The notes under the pieces: model-generated
The model's input: the letters and a program-made list of their open reading frames with translations, nothing else
Told to the model about the DNA's origin: nothing
Database searches by the model: none
Program-made: the position numbers and the translations under genes
In this document: positions 10,511 to 21,737 of the stretch, in pieces
Position numbering within the stretch: the first letter of the stretch is position 1
How the letters are laid out: the number at the start of each line of letters is the position of its first letter
NCBI GenBank assembly: GCA_032718475.1
Contig: JAUCBJ010009161.1
Location: 1 to 64,000, forward strand
Length of the DNA stretch: 64,000 bases
Source: Nemertoderma westbladi
Lineage: Eukaryota > Xenacoelomorpha > Nemertodermatida > Nemertodermatidae
Direction: 5' to 3'

Positions 10511-12143
10511 TGACCATTCTTAATTTTTTTGCAAAAAATATTATTTTTATTTTTTCACTAAAATCGCTCTAACTTCGGTTCTGGTGGTCCAAATTCAATA
10601 AAATTGGTATATTCTTTGCCGTAATTTTTTTCTTAATCTTTTGAGAAGGGGTTATTTTTGGCCCCAAAAAAATTAAAAAAAAGGGCCAAAATAACGCGAT
10701 ATTTTTCGACCCTTAAAATTCGTAATTTTAATTATATATGTTAAGATAAAAGATAGCGGAGTTAATTTGATACTTTTTACAGGTACTTTTGGCGCAATAC
10801 GCTAAATTATAATGGAATAGCGATTTGTTAAAAAAAAAAATTTTTCGTCCCTTTTTATAAATAATATATTTCACACGATCGCCTGCCGCTCCAGTTTTAT
10901 AATACCTCCGGCGCTGTGATTAACGCTGTTAGATAGATAATTGAACGCACTATAAGTCTGTGTAAACAAATCTCCCGTAAGTTAAGTAGTTTTCGAGCTA
11001 GACGATTTCCCGCGAAGCAAGTTTGAAGCGCGAAATTATAATTTTGGCCCTCATTTTTTTAATATCATCGTTGGAGCAAAACCGATAGCATATTTGAATT
11101 CCCCGTATGGATATTGACTGTATAGAATGTACCTTAACCAACTAAAGTTAAAAATAAAAAATTATTCGATAAATACTACTTTACAAATTCTGGCCCTTTT
11201 TGGCCCCTATTGCCGACATATTTTTTGTACCCCCATTCGATAGGAACGTAGCCCCAATGGTCTTCTACGAGTTTCATAAAAGAATTAGTGGATTCCTACC
11301 CGCGTTGTCTTATTAAACATTTCGGAAATAAGTTTTCCAAAAAAGACGGACAAAAACGTACAAATTTACAGCCCCTTTTTCCACCCGAAATTTTAATAAA
11401 TATCTTACCCCCATTCGATACGAAAGTAGTACCACTCTTCCCCTTTCCAACCGCGTTACTTTCGTCCCCGTACGATTAATATTAGCCGAGTTATAGCGGA
11501 TCCCGCAAAGTCATTTTGTCCGTTTTTTCAACTTTGACGGACATTTTCGGAAAAAAGGCGTGGTAATCTTTTTTGAAAAAAAAAACGAATTCACTAATTA
11601 ATCCCTTCTATCGTATCCCGGCGTCGGCTAAGCAATAACCTAGGGTTTTTTCGAGCCACTGTAGAGCGCCTTTCAAAAAAATTTTAAAATTGTCGAAAAA
11701 ATGACGGTTTTTTGTCCGCCGTGTCCGTCGAGGGGATAGATTTAATAATGTTAGAGTTGCTAATATCTTAGAATTCCGAGCCGCTCCCCTGGTGAGAAAA
11801 TAAAAAAATTTGGTCTGTTCCTTCATCGAAAAGTCCCCCAGAATCCCAAGTTAACCTATATAGTTAGCGATGGCCTGCGGCTTTAGGAGCGGCCGCGGTA
11901 TTCACCTCCCTCATAGCGGCCGCGGCGGTGTTGCGTCAAATGGAGGAATATTTATCCCACCAAGGCATATTGTTAATTCACGAATTAAATACTGATAAAA
12001 TAAACCAAAATAAAGTACAACCTACTTTAAACTTCGTGTATTTAACGTGTTTAACGTGTTTAACATTCGTGTAATATAATATACTCTATTAGTCACCAAA
12101 GAAATTTATACAATAAGTTTCAACGTGTTTATAGTCTGGTAGC

Positions 12144-12279
12144 TTAAGGGGCTACAAATCGTACAGATGAAACTAAATTATCATTGAGAGCTCCAAGGGT
12201 AGAAGGATACTTGTATTCGTTTGGTTCATCATCCACCGTCCATGTTAGTGTAACAGAGGCGCCCTGGTAGTCAGCCAAA
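12144..12279 (-). CDS. Beta/gamma-crystallin, exon 5 (terminal)
   Basis: Last exon of the crystallin gene: acceptor TATTTTCCAG (ending at 12280), 136 nt, stop TAA at 12146-12144. It encodes Greek-key motif 4, ending in the D-N-L-V-S-S calcium-binding signature and SVRFVAP. The first base completes an Asp codon begun in exon 4 (phase 2), which restores the motif spacing expected after TWILY. The intron to exon 4 is 7 kb and full of repeats. Its near-duplicate is at 1124-1259. Splicing is predicted from sequence only. Confidence 0.75.
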
Positions 12280-13223
12280 CTGGAAAATATGAAAACACGA
12301 AGTCAAGATTTACAATTATTGCATACAAATTATATAAATGTAAATTTGTCAAATTTATATAAAAAATTCTAAAATTTATATAAAAATCCTGCACATTTAT
12401 ATAAAATTTGAGTTAGCATCCATGTTCATATCAAATAAGTAAATTAAATATATTTCTTACTTATTTCAAATTTACTAATAATAATAATTTATTTATAAAT
12501 ATATATTTTATATGTTTATTTAATGTTGCATAAAAATTCCTCCATGATGAATTTTAGATAATACATATTTATACTATTTGAAGGTCATAAGCTTTTTTAT
12601 TAAGAGGAATTACAGAATCGGACTACGTACTTATGAGCACATACTTATGAGCACAGTTTACCCGAGATTATGGCAGTTGCTGTCAAGTCTGGCACATCTC
12701 AACTGAATGCTGCTACGAGTACGTATCACCCTCAATGGCTAAACGGGGCGGTGCCCCTGATAACAACGGTTTTGCATGGTACTGGGTCGGAGTGCCGGTC
12801 CCGGTACCAATAACAGGAAACCACAGATGCTCAACCACATTATGGGACAGGAACAAGTGGTGCACTGAAGGGAGTGCCCCAATTGAATAAATATTTTAAC
12901 TCGAGTTAGTCCAGGTCATTCGGCTGAAGATGTGAATAATTTCACGGAGGAATCATTTAACTTGAAGATTCTACCTGCATATCACTGAAAACAAGAATGG
13001 AATCTTATTTATCGTTTCTTATCACCTGTTCAACCGAATCCTCTGCTGCCCTCCTTCTTTCGGAGAATACCTGACTGGGCCTCAGTCGGTGCTAGTACGG
13101 CCATGGCTGGGAAATCAGCAAGATGTGTGGAACACCGTTCGTCCAGTCATCTCTAACTAAGTATGATATATTTTCCCCTTATATATACTAAAATTTATTT
13201 CTCGCTGGTCCAGTCCATCTAAT

Positions 13224-13657
13224 GTGCTGGATACTGCTGGTGTGTCTAAAATTGATAAAATTCGAGTGGAAATAATTAAAATACTCAGGTGTATCACGTA
13301 TGCAGAATACAGATCATCATCATTTCCAATATATAAGTCTCTAAGTCTCTACCAATCCAACACTAACTTACATAAGTTACAACTAGCTACTTGTATGCAC
13401 AGTATCCATTACCGCTATGACAAAACTGGCATGTTCGAAATGTTTGAAAAAATACATAGAAAACGTTAACATAATTCTCGAGCCAACTTATTTTTTAGAC
13501 CTCGCAAAGAATTGGTCGTCGGGAAAATGTCACTACGATAGAAAGGTCCAGTGATATGGAATGCATTACCTAATGAAATTCGCAATATACGAGATAGACA
13601 TTGGTTTGCAAATAGACTAAAAGACTATCTATTTCAGTTAGATTGCCTATCAGCGCA
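13224..13657 (+). pseudogene. Non-LTR retrotransposon ORF2 C-terminus (copy 2)
   Basis: Copy of the fragment at 2257-2690 with the same stops and the same GPVIWNALPNEIRN ending, carried along in the segmental duplication. It lies in the last crystallin intron on the opposite strand. Confidence 0.65.
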
Positions 13658-14104
13658 GCAGTCACGTTTTTTATTTTATTTTTTACATTTGCCCTAATAA
13701 TAATAAACTTTATAAATTACTACACGTGCACGGGGGGTCATGTAACAAAATATGTTTAATTGGTTTTTTTAAATAAATTAAATTGAAATTTATAAATATA
13801 CAGGTACTTTCAACGGAGTTTCGGTAGTAACTAATCTAAATCAGTTATTTGCGTTCAAAATTACTAATCTAAATCAGTCATAAATCAGTATCATCTCTAA
13901 ATCAGTCATTTGTGTTCAAAATTTATTGTTGAAATTGATATTTGGTTATTTTTGTTGTAATTTGGTTTTTATCTTAAGTAATTTAAAATTAAACTATGAT
14001 TCATAAATAATGTAAGTAAGTATATGTTCTTATTTTCTACTATATAATAATAATAATAATTACCTTTCAGTGTGATGCCTGTTCATCTATATTTAAGTTA
14101 GTTA

Positions 14105-17085
14105 ACCTCCCCCCACCGCCCCCCCCCCCCCCCCCCCCGACCACACATAATTCCAAATTCAAAATTTTAGTGGCTATACCATATAACACACAATTAGGCC
14201 ATCCTCTTCATGTCTCTTTATTCATCGTATTTGATATTTTTTATTACTAACCGCATAAATTAATTACCTGTATAATATTCTTATTTTCACCTTTCAGCTG
14301 GAGTTTCGTACAATCTCTTTTTTTTATTCAAATATGAGCATTGTAAATAACATTAATTCTCTGAGATTCATAATACTTCAATAAGTAATATATCTGTAAT
14401 TACAAACATTCATTTCTACTTATATACACTACTACTGAGCTATCTATTTTTTCATAGTTTGAGTCACGCACTAGTGGAACTATGTGCCTCAAGGTATGGA
14501 TTATTCAACGAGAGATCAGTTTATTTGTGCAGTTGTCTTACTTAACCCTATTAAACCCCTAATTCGTCCCTTTCATTTTGAAACCACGTATATGCCATTT
14601 TTGCCGAAATGGAGATTGCTGCATTTCTTTATGTTAAAATGTATTCTGAATCCGATTAACACACTTAGAAGGCCATGCACCCACGTATAACTGAAATATT
14701 TATCGTTTCAAAACCACCTATATGCCAGTTTTGCATAGACCGCATGATAAAGAATTATTTTTTTAAAACAACCTATATAATACATTTTACTATTATAAAT
14801 AGGGTAAGCCCGGGAAACGTTGATATAAAATTGGCATCAACGAGTCAGGAGCTAGAATTGTTGTTTATTATGATAGGGGGAGACTTGTTTTATAATTTTA
14901 AAACTTAATAATCGAATTTGTCTTAAGGGTTTTAATGCTTTTTGAGTAATCATTGTAAAAAAATTTTAAAATTTTTTTTTAAAGAACCTATATACATTGT
15001 TTCCTACCTAATATGTTACATAATTCCAATACCAAAACTATTTTTGTTTAAAATCGTTACATTTAATGGATTTAAAAATAAATAAGACAAAAATCCTGGA
15101 ATATTACTTTCAAACAAAATTAGAATCGAAAATGCCGTTTTACAGGAAAAGTCAATTTTGTCATTTAGGTTGTTTGAAAATGAAAGGGACGAATTATTGA
15201 CCCCCCCCCCCCCCCACCCGTGGTTTTTTTGTTATAATTCTGAAACAAACGGCGTTGGAAATCTGAAATTTTATGGCTTTTACTAAAAATCTATTGTCTT
15301 CTTAGTAGAGAAAATCGTTTTCAAAAATATTGGGTAGTTTTCGAGGTATAGCACCATTTTTTAACCCTACTTTTGGCAGTTTTTTTGAGACGTTTTTTGA
15401 AAATTACATTTCATGAAATATGATTTGTAACATCTCTATTTTTAATTTACACCGGTTTTTTGGTGTTAGCAATTAAATGGAATTCATATAAATTAATTTA
15501 GAAATTTCAAACTTGTTTTTTTCGACGGGTGCCAAATTTTGGTGCAGGCACCAAATTTTGGACTATATCAATTTTGTAAATTAATTGTTTGAAACATGTT
15601 TTTTACGCAATTGGGGTGTTTTGGGGTTCTGGTTTCGATGGAATATATACGAGTTGCACCAAGGGTATCAAACTTGTATTTTTCGGTGCTGTGTGCAAAT
15701 TTTGGTGCTAGCACGAAATTTTGATAATCCATTCAATAGAAAGAATTGCTTGTGACAATTTATTTATTGCGTTTTAGAGGTTTATGGCTGTTCTGAATTC
15801 AATGGAATATATAATTATCGAACTAGACATCTCAAACTTGTATTTTTTGGAAAAACCATCAAATATATCAATTGATTGTGTCACAATATTGTTTGCGTTA
15901 TGCGAGTTTGTGAGGGTTCTGAATTCAATGGAAACTGTAAAAATTTCATAAGAGTTTTCAAACTTGTTTTTTTTAGCCGCTGGGTGATTTTTGAAAATTT
16001 GTGAAAATAAGCAAATTGATCAGTAGATAGTATCACATTGTTTCTAGCGTTATACGGGTTTATGAGGATCCTGAATCCGATGGAATCAATAAAAACAGCA
16101 CTGGACATCGCAAACTTGTACTTTTTGGTGATGGGTACGAAATTTGGTGCTAGCACCAAAATTTGCCAAATTACGCCGGAAAATACAAGTAGCAATGATC
16201 TGGCATATTAGAAATGTATTCCATTAGAATCAGCGCCCGAGAAAACCTGAAAATGTGAATTTATATACGCCGAAAAATAAAATGTAACAATGATCTTGCA
16301 TATTAGAAAGGTATTCCATTAGAATCAGCGCCCTAGAAACCTGAAAATGCGAATTTATAGCAATATATAAGTGAATTAAAAATTGTGTGTTCTAACTTAA
16401 AAGTGCTGGTTACTTGTTTTTTTCATTTTTTTCCTACGCAGAGAGAACTAAACAGCCATTTATAGTAATAATATCATTTTTAAATATTTTCCAATGTATT
16501 TTGCGCCCCAGAAAATATTGTATTGTATTGAAAAACAATTAGCCGAAAAATGTAACTTTCAAATTTTGTGAAAATTGTGCACTACCTGTACTTTTTTTCG
16601 AAATTTTTTTTTCCGGTTGGATCAAGACTAGTGATACCTACGTTCAAATAAAAAATCAGACGTTTCCGTAAAAATATGTAGATTTTAGATGGGGGGGGGG
16701 GGGGGGGGGGGGGGCGGAATTTGTACAACATTTTATAGCTAATAGGTAGTAATAGGGTTAATCTAATATTATACTAATTATACTTTAAAGGTAATGTCTG
16801 TTATGTAAAATTAATATGAATATGAATTTGAATATTTTTTATATATTGAAGGGGTACAGCACTAACTAGCAAATTTTGCTATCTATCTCGCTGACCAGCC
16901 ATTGAGTAGGACTGCCCACATTCTCTTTTTTATGTTGTTTTAGTATTGTTTGGGTTACTTAGTGGTGCAGGGTGTGTTTTATATAATTATTAAATAAACA
17001 AACAGGAAACTCATCCCTTAAAGTAAATGATAAATTGGCAGAATCCGTATTATCTGAGAAAATGCAGCAATTTTGGACAAAAGTA
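14105..17085. other. Non-coding intron DNA with homopolymers and diverged repeats
   Basis: No gene is seen. Homopolymers occur at 14119-14138 (20 C), 15201-15215 (15 C) and 16691-16714 (24 G). ACCTATATGCCA-like words recur between 14580 and 15000. The 15.5-16.3 kb part is a diverged tandem array annotated separately. T-rich filler makes up the rest. The whole stretch lies within crystallin intron 4. Confidence 0.6.
15470..16345. repeat. Diverged tandem repeat, about 130-165 bp period, with palindromic cores
   Basis: A phrase like GGTTCTGAATTCAATGGAA recurs at about 15626, 15789, 15916 and 16068 (spacings near 163, 127 and 152), each followed by a CAAACTTGTATTTTTTGG-like phrase. Between some units sits a palindrome of the form TTTGGTGCTAGCACCAAA (near 15704 and 16147; a GGTGCAGGCACC relative near 15541). 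ATTCCATTAGAATCAGCGCCC occurs twice near 16220 and 16312. Units are strongly diverged, so the array is old. Confidence 0.65.
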
Positions 17086-17302
17086 AAATAATAATAATAA
17101 TAATAATATTGGTTATTTATATAGCGCTTTTCTACGCTCAGCATACTCAAAGCGCTTTTATTATCATTACCCCAGCAAAGCCAGGTTCCCATTATACCGC
17201 TGGGTTGGCGTAGGCACTAATGTTTAAAGTGTCTTGCCCAGGGACACAACAGTGCGAAATTTCTACAGCCTTTAGTAGTCGGATTCGAACCTACGCTACC
17301 AA
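17086..17302 (-). mobile_element. tRNA-derived SINE with (ATT)n tail
   Basis: On the minus strand it starts near a box-B-like GGTTCGAATCC (near 17280-17290), continues with CCCTGGGCAAGACACTTTAA, then AAAGCGCTTTGAGTATGCTG and AAAAGCGCTATATAAATAACC, and ends in a run of ATT units (17088-17109). This body and tail type is widespread in invertebrate and fish SINEs whose 3' ends match partner LINEs. Box A is poorly preserved, so the copy is probably 5'-truncated or old. It lies in crystallin intron 4, same strand as the gene. Confidence 0.65.
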
Positions 17303-17352
17303 ACACTAAAAATCAAATAGTAATATATATTTACCATCTGCGAGTAGTATAG

Positions 17353-17800
17353 GTGAATTTACTGGATCCGGCAATATATGTGACATGTGGGGCACACATT
17401 TTAAGGAGATACATAATTATGTGCCCTCTGACCCGGTTTATGCAAATGATATCAAATCTGAATTTTCATCATTGGTATTTTGAAAGATATGCTGTGTTGT
17501 ATACACTGTACATTTGCCGAGGTCTTAACTGCTATTGAGGGCTTAAAGTCAAATAAGTCTCCACTCCAGGTCTAGATAATTTATCTGTAGAGCACATAAA
17601 ATCTGCACCATTAGTTATATTGAGCAATTTACTGGCATTATTATTCTCATCTTGTTTCATTTACGGATATTTTTCAACGTGTTTATTGTCTTCAGTGATA
17701 ACCCCTATTATCAAAGATAATAATGCCTCAGCCTCAGATAAAGGCAACTATCGACCCATTTCTATCTCAAAAGTTATTTCCAAGATATTAGAATGAATGC
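17353..17800 (+). pseudogene. Non-LTR retrotransposon RT fragment
   Basis: Translated with a frame change near 17540, the DNA gives ALKSNKSP-like, then PLVILSNLLALLFSSCF, then SSVITPIIKD and GNYRPISISKVISKILE. These are the N-terminal RT blocks of CR1/L2-type LINEs. The catalytic aspartate boxes are missing and stops interrupt the frame. It may be from the same family as the C-terminal fragments at 2257 and 13224, but no overlap exists to test that. Confidence 0.7.
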
Positions 17801-18180
17801 AAAGCACAACCTTGTGCTTGGCAGCCTCATGCAAAAGTAATTTTGTATCTCAATAATTGCATCTCAATTTGCACCTGCAATGCCACAGGCCAATTATAGA
17901 AAGACTGCAAGCAAAGTGGTCTAGTTTTTGTCCGAACTGCTCTCTAGTGGACTAACTGATGATACAAATATTATGTATTAAATAAGCTAATCGTATTTGC
18001 GAAATACAGATATATATTTTTATTCTGACAATTGGTGATAATGTCCTTTGTCTGTCTTATGGGTAGGCCCTATTAGATGTATTACTGTATTGGTATTGGT
18101 TGGTTAGTTGTTCTCAGGCCTCAAACTTAATTAAACGTTCATGTGAATTATATTATTTATTGATAAATATATGAAAATAA

Positions 18181-19168
18181 TTTTAAATCATTGAATTTTA
18201 AATCATTGAATTTTAAATCATTGAATTTTAAATCATTGAATTTTAAATCATTGAATTTTAAATCATTGAATTTTAAATCATTGAATTTTAAATCATTGAA
18301 TTTTAAATCATTGAATTTTAAATCATTGAATTTTAAATCATTGAATTTTAAATCATTGAATTTTAAATCATTGAATTTTAAATCATTGAATTTTAAATCA
18401 TTGAATTTTAAATCATTGAATTTTAAATCATTGAATTTTAAATCATTGAATTTTAAATCATTGAATTTTAAATCATTGAATTTTAAATCATTGAATTTTA
18501 AATCATTGAATTTTAAATCATTGAATTTTAAATCATTGAATTTTAAATCATTGAATTTTAAATCATTGAATTTTAAATCATTGAATTTTAAATCATTGAA
18601 TTTTAAATCATTGAATTTTAAATCATTGAATTTTAAATCATTGAATTTTAAATCATTGAATTTTAAATCATTGAATTTTAAATCATTGAATTTTAAATCA
18701 TTGAATTTTAAATCATTGAATTTTAAATCATTGAATTTTAAATCATTGAATTTTAAATCATTGAATTTTAAATCATTAAATTTTAAATCATTAAATTTTA
18801 AATCATTGAATTTTAAATCATTGAATTTTAAATCATTGAATTTTAAATCATTGAATTTTAAATCATTGAATTTTAAATCATTGAATTTTAAATCATTGAA
18901 TTTTAAATCATTGAATTTTAAATCATTGAATTTTAAATCATTGAATTTTAAATCATTGAATTTTAAATCATTGAATTTTAAATCATTGAATTTTAAATCA
19001 TTGAATTTTAAATCATTGAATTTTAAATCATTGAATTTTAAATCATTGAATTTTAAATCATTGAATTTTAAATCATTGAATTTTAAATCATTGAATTTTA
19101 AATCATTGAATTTTAAATCATTGAATTTTAAATCATTGAATTTTAAATCATTGAATTTTAAATCATTA
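18181..19168. repeat. 15-bp satellite, about 65 copies
   Basis: The unit TTTTAAATCATTGAA repeats head to tail for about 985 bp with almost no variation. I see only two adjacent variant units near 18778-18795 (G to A in the ATTGAA part). Because 15 is a multiple of three and the unit has no stop in one frame, it reads as a spurious 335-residue NFKSL repeat. It lies in crystallin intron 4, about 160 bp from exon 4. The homogeneity implies recent amplification or conversion. Confidence 0.95.
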
Positions 19169-19328
19169 TTATGGTGTAAAACTTATATTTTAAATTAAAT
19201 TTTTATGATGGCTATTTTACTATCAATTTAAGATTTGCGAGATGTGTTACAAGCTTGATAGTTTAGCTTCCGATGCAGCAGTGCCCAGCAAATCCGATCC
19301 GTTCTGTAGTATATTAGTATATACTTAC

Positions 19329-19502
19329 TCATAAAGTATCCAAGTTCCGCCGGTCACTATTGCTGATGAGACGACGTTGTTAAACCCAGCCTTAGCTAGA
19401 TCCGGATATGAATCATCAAGAACCAACATGGTTCCTTCAAAGAGCTGGAGGTCGAACAAAGCGATAGTTGGACTGTTTCCATCTCGTGTGATCGCACGGG
19501 CA
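19329..19502 (-). CDS. Beta/gamma-crystallin, exon 4 (Greek-key motif 3)
   Basis: Acceptor TCTCCCCGTAG, 174 nt, donor GA|GTAAGT; it enters and leaves in phase 2. Its first base completes the second Ser of the D-N-S-I-S-S signature begun in exon 3. It encodes the linker SARAITRDGNSPT, then IALFDLQLFEGTMLVLDDSY, then the N-N-V-V-S-S signature and GGTWILY, the usual turn into the last motif. This is the first motif of the second crystallin domain. Confidence 0.85.
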
Positions 19503-19971
19503 CTACGGGGAGAAATAGACATGTAGACTTGTATAGTGACTTGTTACCATTAAAACACAATTATTCTAAGGGTGTTTAAAATGTAACAGGTTAACACTAT
19601 CTAGCGAAACATGGTTGATTTACATTTCAGAAAAAGATACGACATAATTTAGCATATTGAATTTAGAGGGAATGCCTGCCACCCACCTGGCTCTTTCATG
19701 TTTGATTGAACAAGACAAGAAGTAGTTTTAGAAGAAAGCTACCACGTTTTCGAAACCATTGAGAGTATTTGGTTGATAAGATATAGATATATAGATATAG
19801 AGCATTGAACTTCACTTCACATGTTAAGAGACAATATTGACCACAGTGCACATATTATATAGAATAACAGTAGCATTAAACAATGCTACTTTAGTTTGAT
19901 AGGCGTTCACATAAGAAATAACAAGATATTTTTATTGACATATGACGCATAATCAATTGATATTATATTAC

Positions 19972-20091
19972 CTTGATATTGAGTTGTCAGGTAGTATAGC
20001 AGCTCCCCAACTATTCGCATTCGTAAAATTTTCTGGAGTAGATATCCTCAATTGGGCATTAGTGTAGGAATCACCATCATAGATTAACCAC
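19972..20091 (-). CDS. Beta/gamma-crystallin, exon 3 (Greek-key motif 2)
   Basis: Acceptor ACTTTAAG, 120 nt, donor AG|GTAATA, phase 2 at both ends. Joined to exon 2 it gives GQWLIYDGDSYTNAQL, the canonical Trp-x-x-Tyr opening of the second motif of a crystallin domain. It ends NSWGAAILPDNSIS, which exon 4 completes to a D-N-x-x-S-S calcium-binding site. It has no internal stop and its frame agrees with both neighbours. Confidence 0.85.
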
Positions 20092-20701
20092 CTTAAAGTT
20101 AGGCAATATAATTTTATAAAAAAGTTAAACAATATAATCTTATTAGTTATCCTTAAACAATATAATTTTATCAAATTATGACATTTATTATCATATTACA
20201 TGCATGTATTAAATTTACTTACTATGTAATAAGTACAGTTTGAGTGTTGCGTGATATTCCATCTCCTAGAATCTGCAAATCTTAACGATATTGTGTGAAA
20301 TTTGGAACAGGTGTCTCTGTCGATATTGCACTATTCGCTCTGTTGTTATTCTTAGATCTTACAGTGGTTTGAGATTAAAAACATGTGAAAATGCTGTGAA
20401 AATCAGTAACATGCAGCTGTATGTGTAATGTGAGTAGTAGATATGTGAGTAGTAGTAGAAACTGTAGCCAGTTTATTTTAATATTACCAGTTGCATTGGA
20501 TTACACTATAACTAGAGTCTTATATATCTGTGTTGCACAAATCATAGCTTACTTGTGAACATCATAAATAGCTGGACGGACTATCTAAACATTATTCCAG
20601 CATCATCGATGCCATCTGATCCATAAAAAGGCCATACAACAACAGGTAGTCATGTTGTCGTTGCAGCTTTTGCTGCACAAAGGCCCTACTCGTGTACTTA
20701 C

Positions 20702-20865
20702 TGCCCACAAATGACTTTCATTGAGGATATATCATTTTGTTGAGCGTTGATAAGTAACTGACTTGATACGATACTCCCACTTGTCTTGTACATCTCTCCG
20801 CCGTAGTTCTCTTCAGTGTAGAATTCAATTAGCGGAGCAGAACATGATCCAGGTAGCCCGGGGAC
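20702..20865 (-). CDS. Beta/gamma-crystallin, exon 2 (Greek-key motif 1)
   Basis: Acceptor TATATTTAG, 164 nt, donor GGGCA|GTAAGT; it starts in phase 0 and ends in phase 2. It encodes VPGLPGSCSAPL followed by IEFYTEENYGGEMYK, the Y-x-x-x-x-Y/F-x-G core of a crystallin Greek key, and closes with QQNDISSMKVICG, carrying the N-D-x-x-S-S calcium-binding clamp. With exon 3 it forms the first full domain. The motif signature is unambiguous; expression and exact splice use are not shown. Confidence 0.85.
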
Positions 20866-21042
20866 CTAAATATAAAAGCAAAATTAAAAAAAAATTATGC
20901 ATAAATTGATTTTGTTAAATTATTCGTAATTTGTGATTTTGTTAAATTATTCGTAATTTAATGTTTATATCAATAAGATGTAAGGGCATAATTCCTTTTG
21001 AGAATTTGAATATTTTGTAAACTAAAACACCGATAAACTTAC

Positions 21043-21090
21043 ATCAGGAAGGCAACCTATTGATATATTTAATTGAACAAGGCTCATCAT
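21043..21090 (-). CDS. Beta/gamma-crystallin, candidate first coding exon
   Basis: Two adjacent ATGs (21090-21085) open a 16-codon exon ending at CCTGAT|GTAAGT in phase 0, which matches the phase-0 start of exon 2. An in-frame TAA lies 15 bases upstream of the first ATG. With the other four exons the total is 642 nt, that is 213 codons and a stop. The peptide is not a convincing signal sequence, so location (cytosol or secreted) is open. A different upstream exon cannot be excluded. Confidence 0.45.
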
Positions 21091-21525
21091 GTGTATAATT
21101 TAACTTTAGTATAAAATACTGACATAAAAGTCTTATATTAAAAACACTTGATGATATTTGTCTATAAGAGTTTGTAATTTTATGTAATGCATGTGCGGAA
21201 AACTACTGATATATCTTTGACAATCCTACAATGTACAATAAACTTAACTATGCATTGTATTTGTCTGGTGTTGTTTTTTGCTGCACACGCTAACTGCATA
21301 TCGAAATCTTATATTTTTATCAAAGAATCATTCAATTTCTGTGTGTATGTTATTTATGCCTAACTCATGTTGTATACCACCGTAAACCTTGTTTATATGT
21401 TGCCTAGCAGCAGTTTTGGTAGTGCTGAACTCTCATTGGTAACTACCGGTACAGGTATTCTTGCGTCCTATCGGCTGTTCTATTTTTGCAGTATTGTTTG
21501 TTTATATAGTCGATGTTCATCCCTC
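21091..21525. other. Upstream flank of the crystallin gene
   Basis: AT-rich DNA between the candidate start exon and the E2 terminal repeat. No further exon or ORF is supported and no clear minus-strand TATA box was assigned. Confidence 0.4.
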
Positions 21526-21737
21526 AACATCATATTAAGCCTGTTATGAGTCATGTAACTTGCAGGACTCGTGATATTTCAACTTGCCGCATGCCTTGCT
21601 GTTTTATATCATTTACAATTATTGCTTTACTATTGCTGATGAATATACAAGACCAGAGATCAAACCAACTTGATTTCCACACGGTTAGAGCCGACTGCAC
21701 CCTGTCTGTAATAGAATCGGTTAATTTTAGTGCGAGT
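21526..21737 (+). repeat. E2 flanking direct repeat, left copy (probable LTR piece)
   Basis: Starts AACATCATATTAAGCCTGTTA, then GAGTCATGTAACTTGCAGG, and ends ...TTTTAGTGCGAGT. A shorter relative at 25329-25495 has the same start and end but lacks two internal stretches. TGTTAYGAGTCA inside it resembles an LTR start. The pair brackets a BEL/Pao gag, which supports an LTR origin. Confidence 0.6.

Larger units (their letters stand above)
8937..11961. mobile_element. 3.0 kb insertion (or copy-1 deletion) inside segment copy 2
   Basis: These 3025 bp are absent between 939 and 940 of copy 1. No long ORF, convincing terminal inverted repeat or target duplication is visible at the two joins. Contents are a hairpin (9533-9581), a tRNA-like unit (10438-10510), T-rich and GGCCCC-rich non-coding DNA at 10550-11830, and two AGCGGCCGCGG words near the right end (11888 and 11917). 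It may be a composite of older repeats. Only the presence/absence between copies is directly shown. Confidence 0.5.
11962..14104. repeat. Duplicated host segment, copy 2, main piece
   Basis: It aligns to 940-3133 throughout and includes the crystallin terminal exon and a LINE fragment. It lacks the palindromic extra arm of copy 1 near 13030. The match ends at ...TTTAAGTTAGT; copy 1 then enters the 57-bp repeats, copy 2 a poly-C tract. Confidence 0.85.

Noticed and set aside
18181-19168. CRISPR-like array
   Set aside because: Units are contiguous 15-mers without spacers, in an intron of a eukaryotic gene.
18191-19198. 335-codon open frame of NFKSL repeats
   Set aside because: Produced entirely by the 15-bp satellite, which has no stop in that frame; no flanking coding evidence.
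20222-20272. Extra crystallin exon (open piece reading ILGDGISRNTQTVLIT with plausible splice sites)
   Set aside because: Its phase does not fit exons 2 and 3, while direct joining of those two restores the GQWLIYD motif exactly.
20580-20640. Another possible exon ending AIYDVHK before GTAAGC
   Set aside because: No frame compatible with exon 2; stops appear at the joins.
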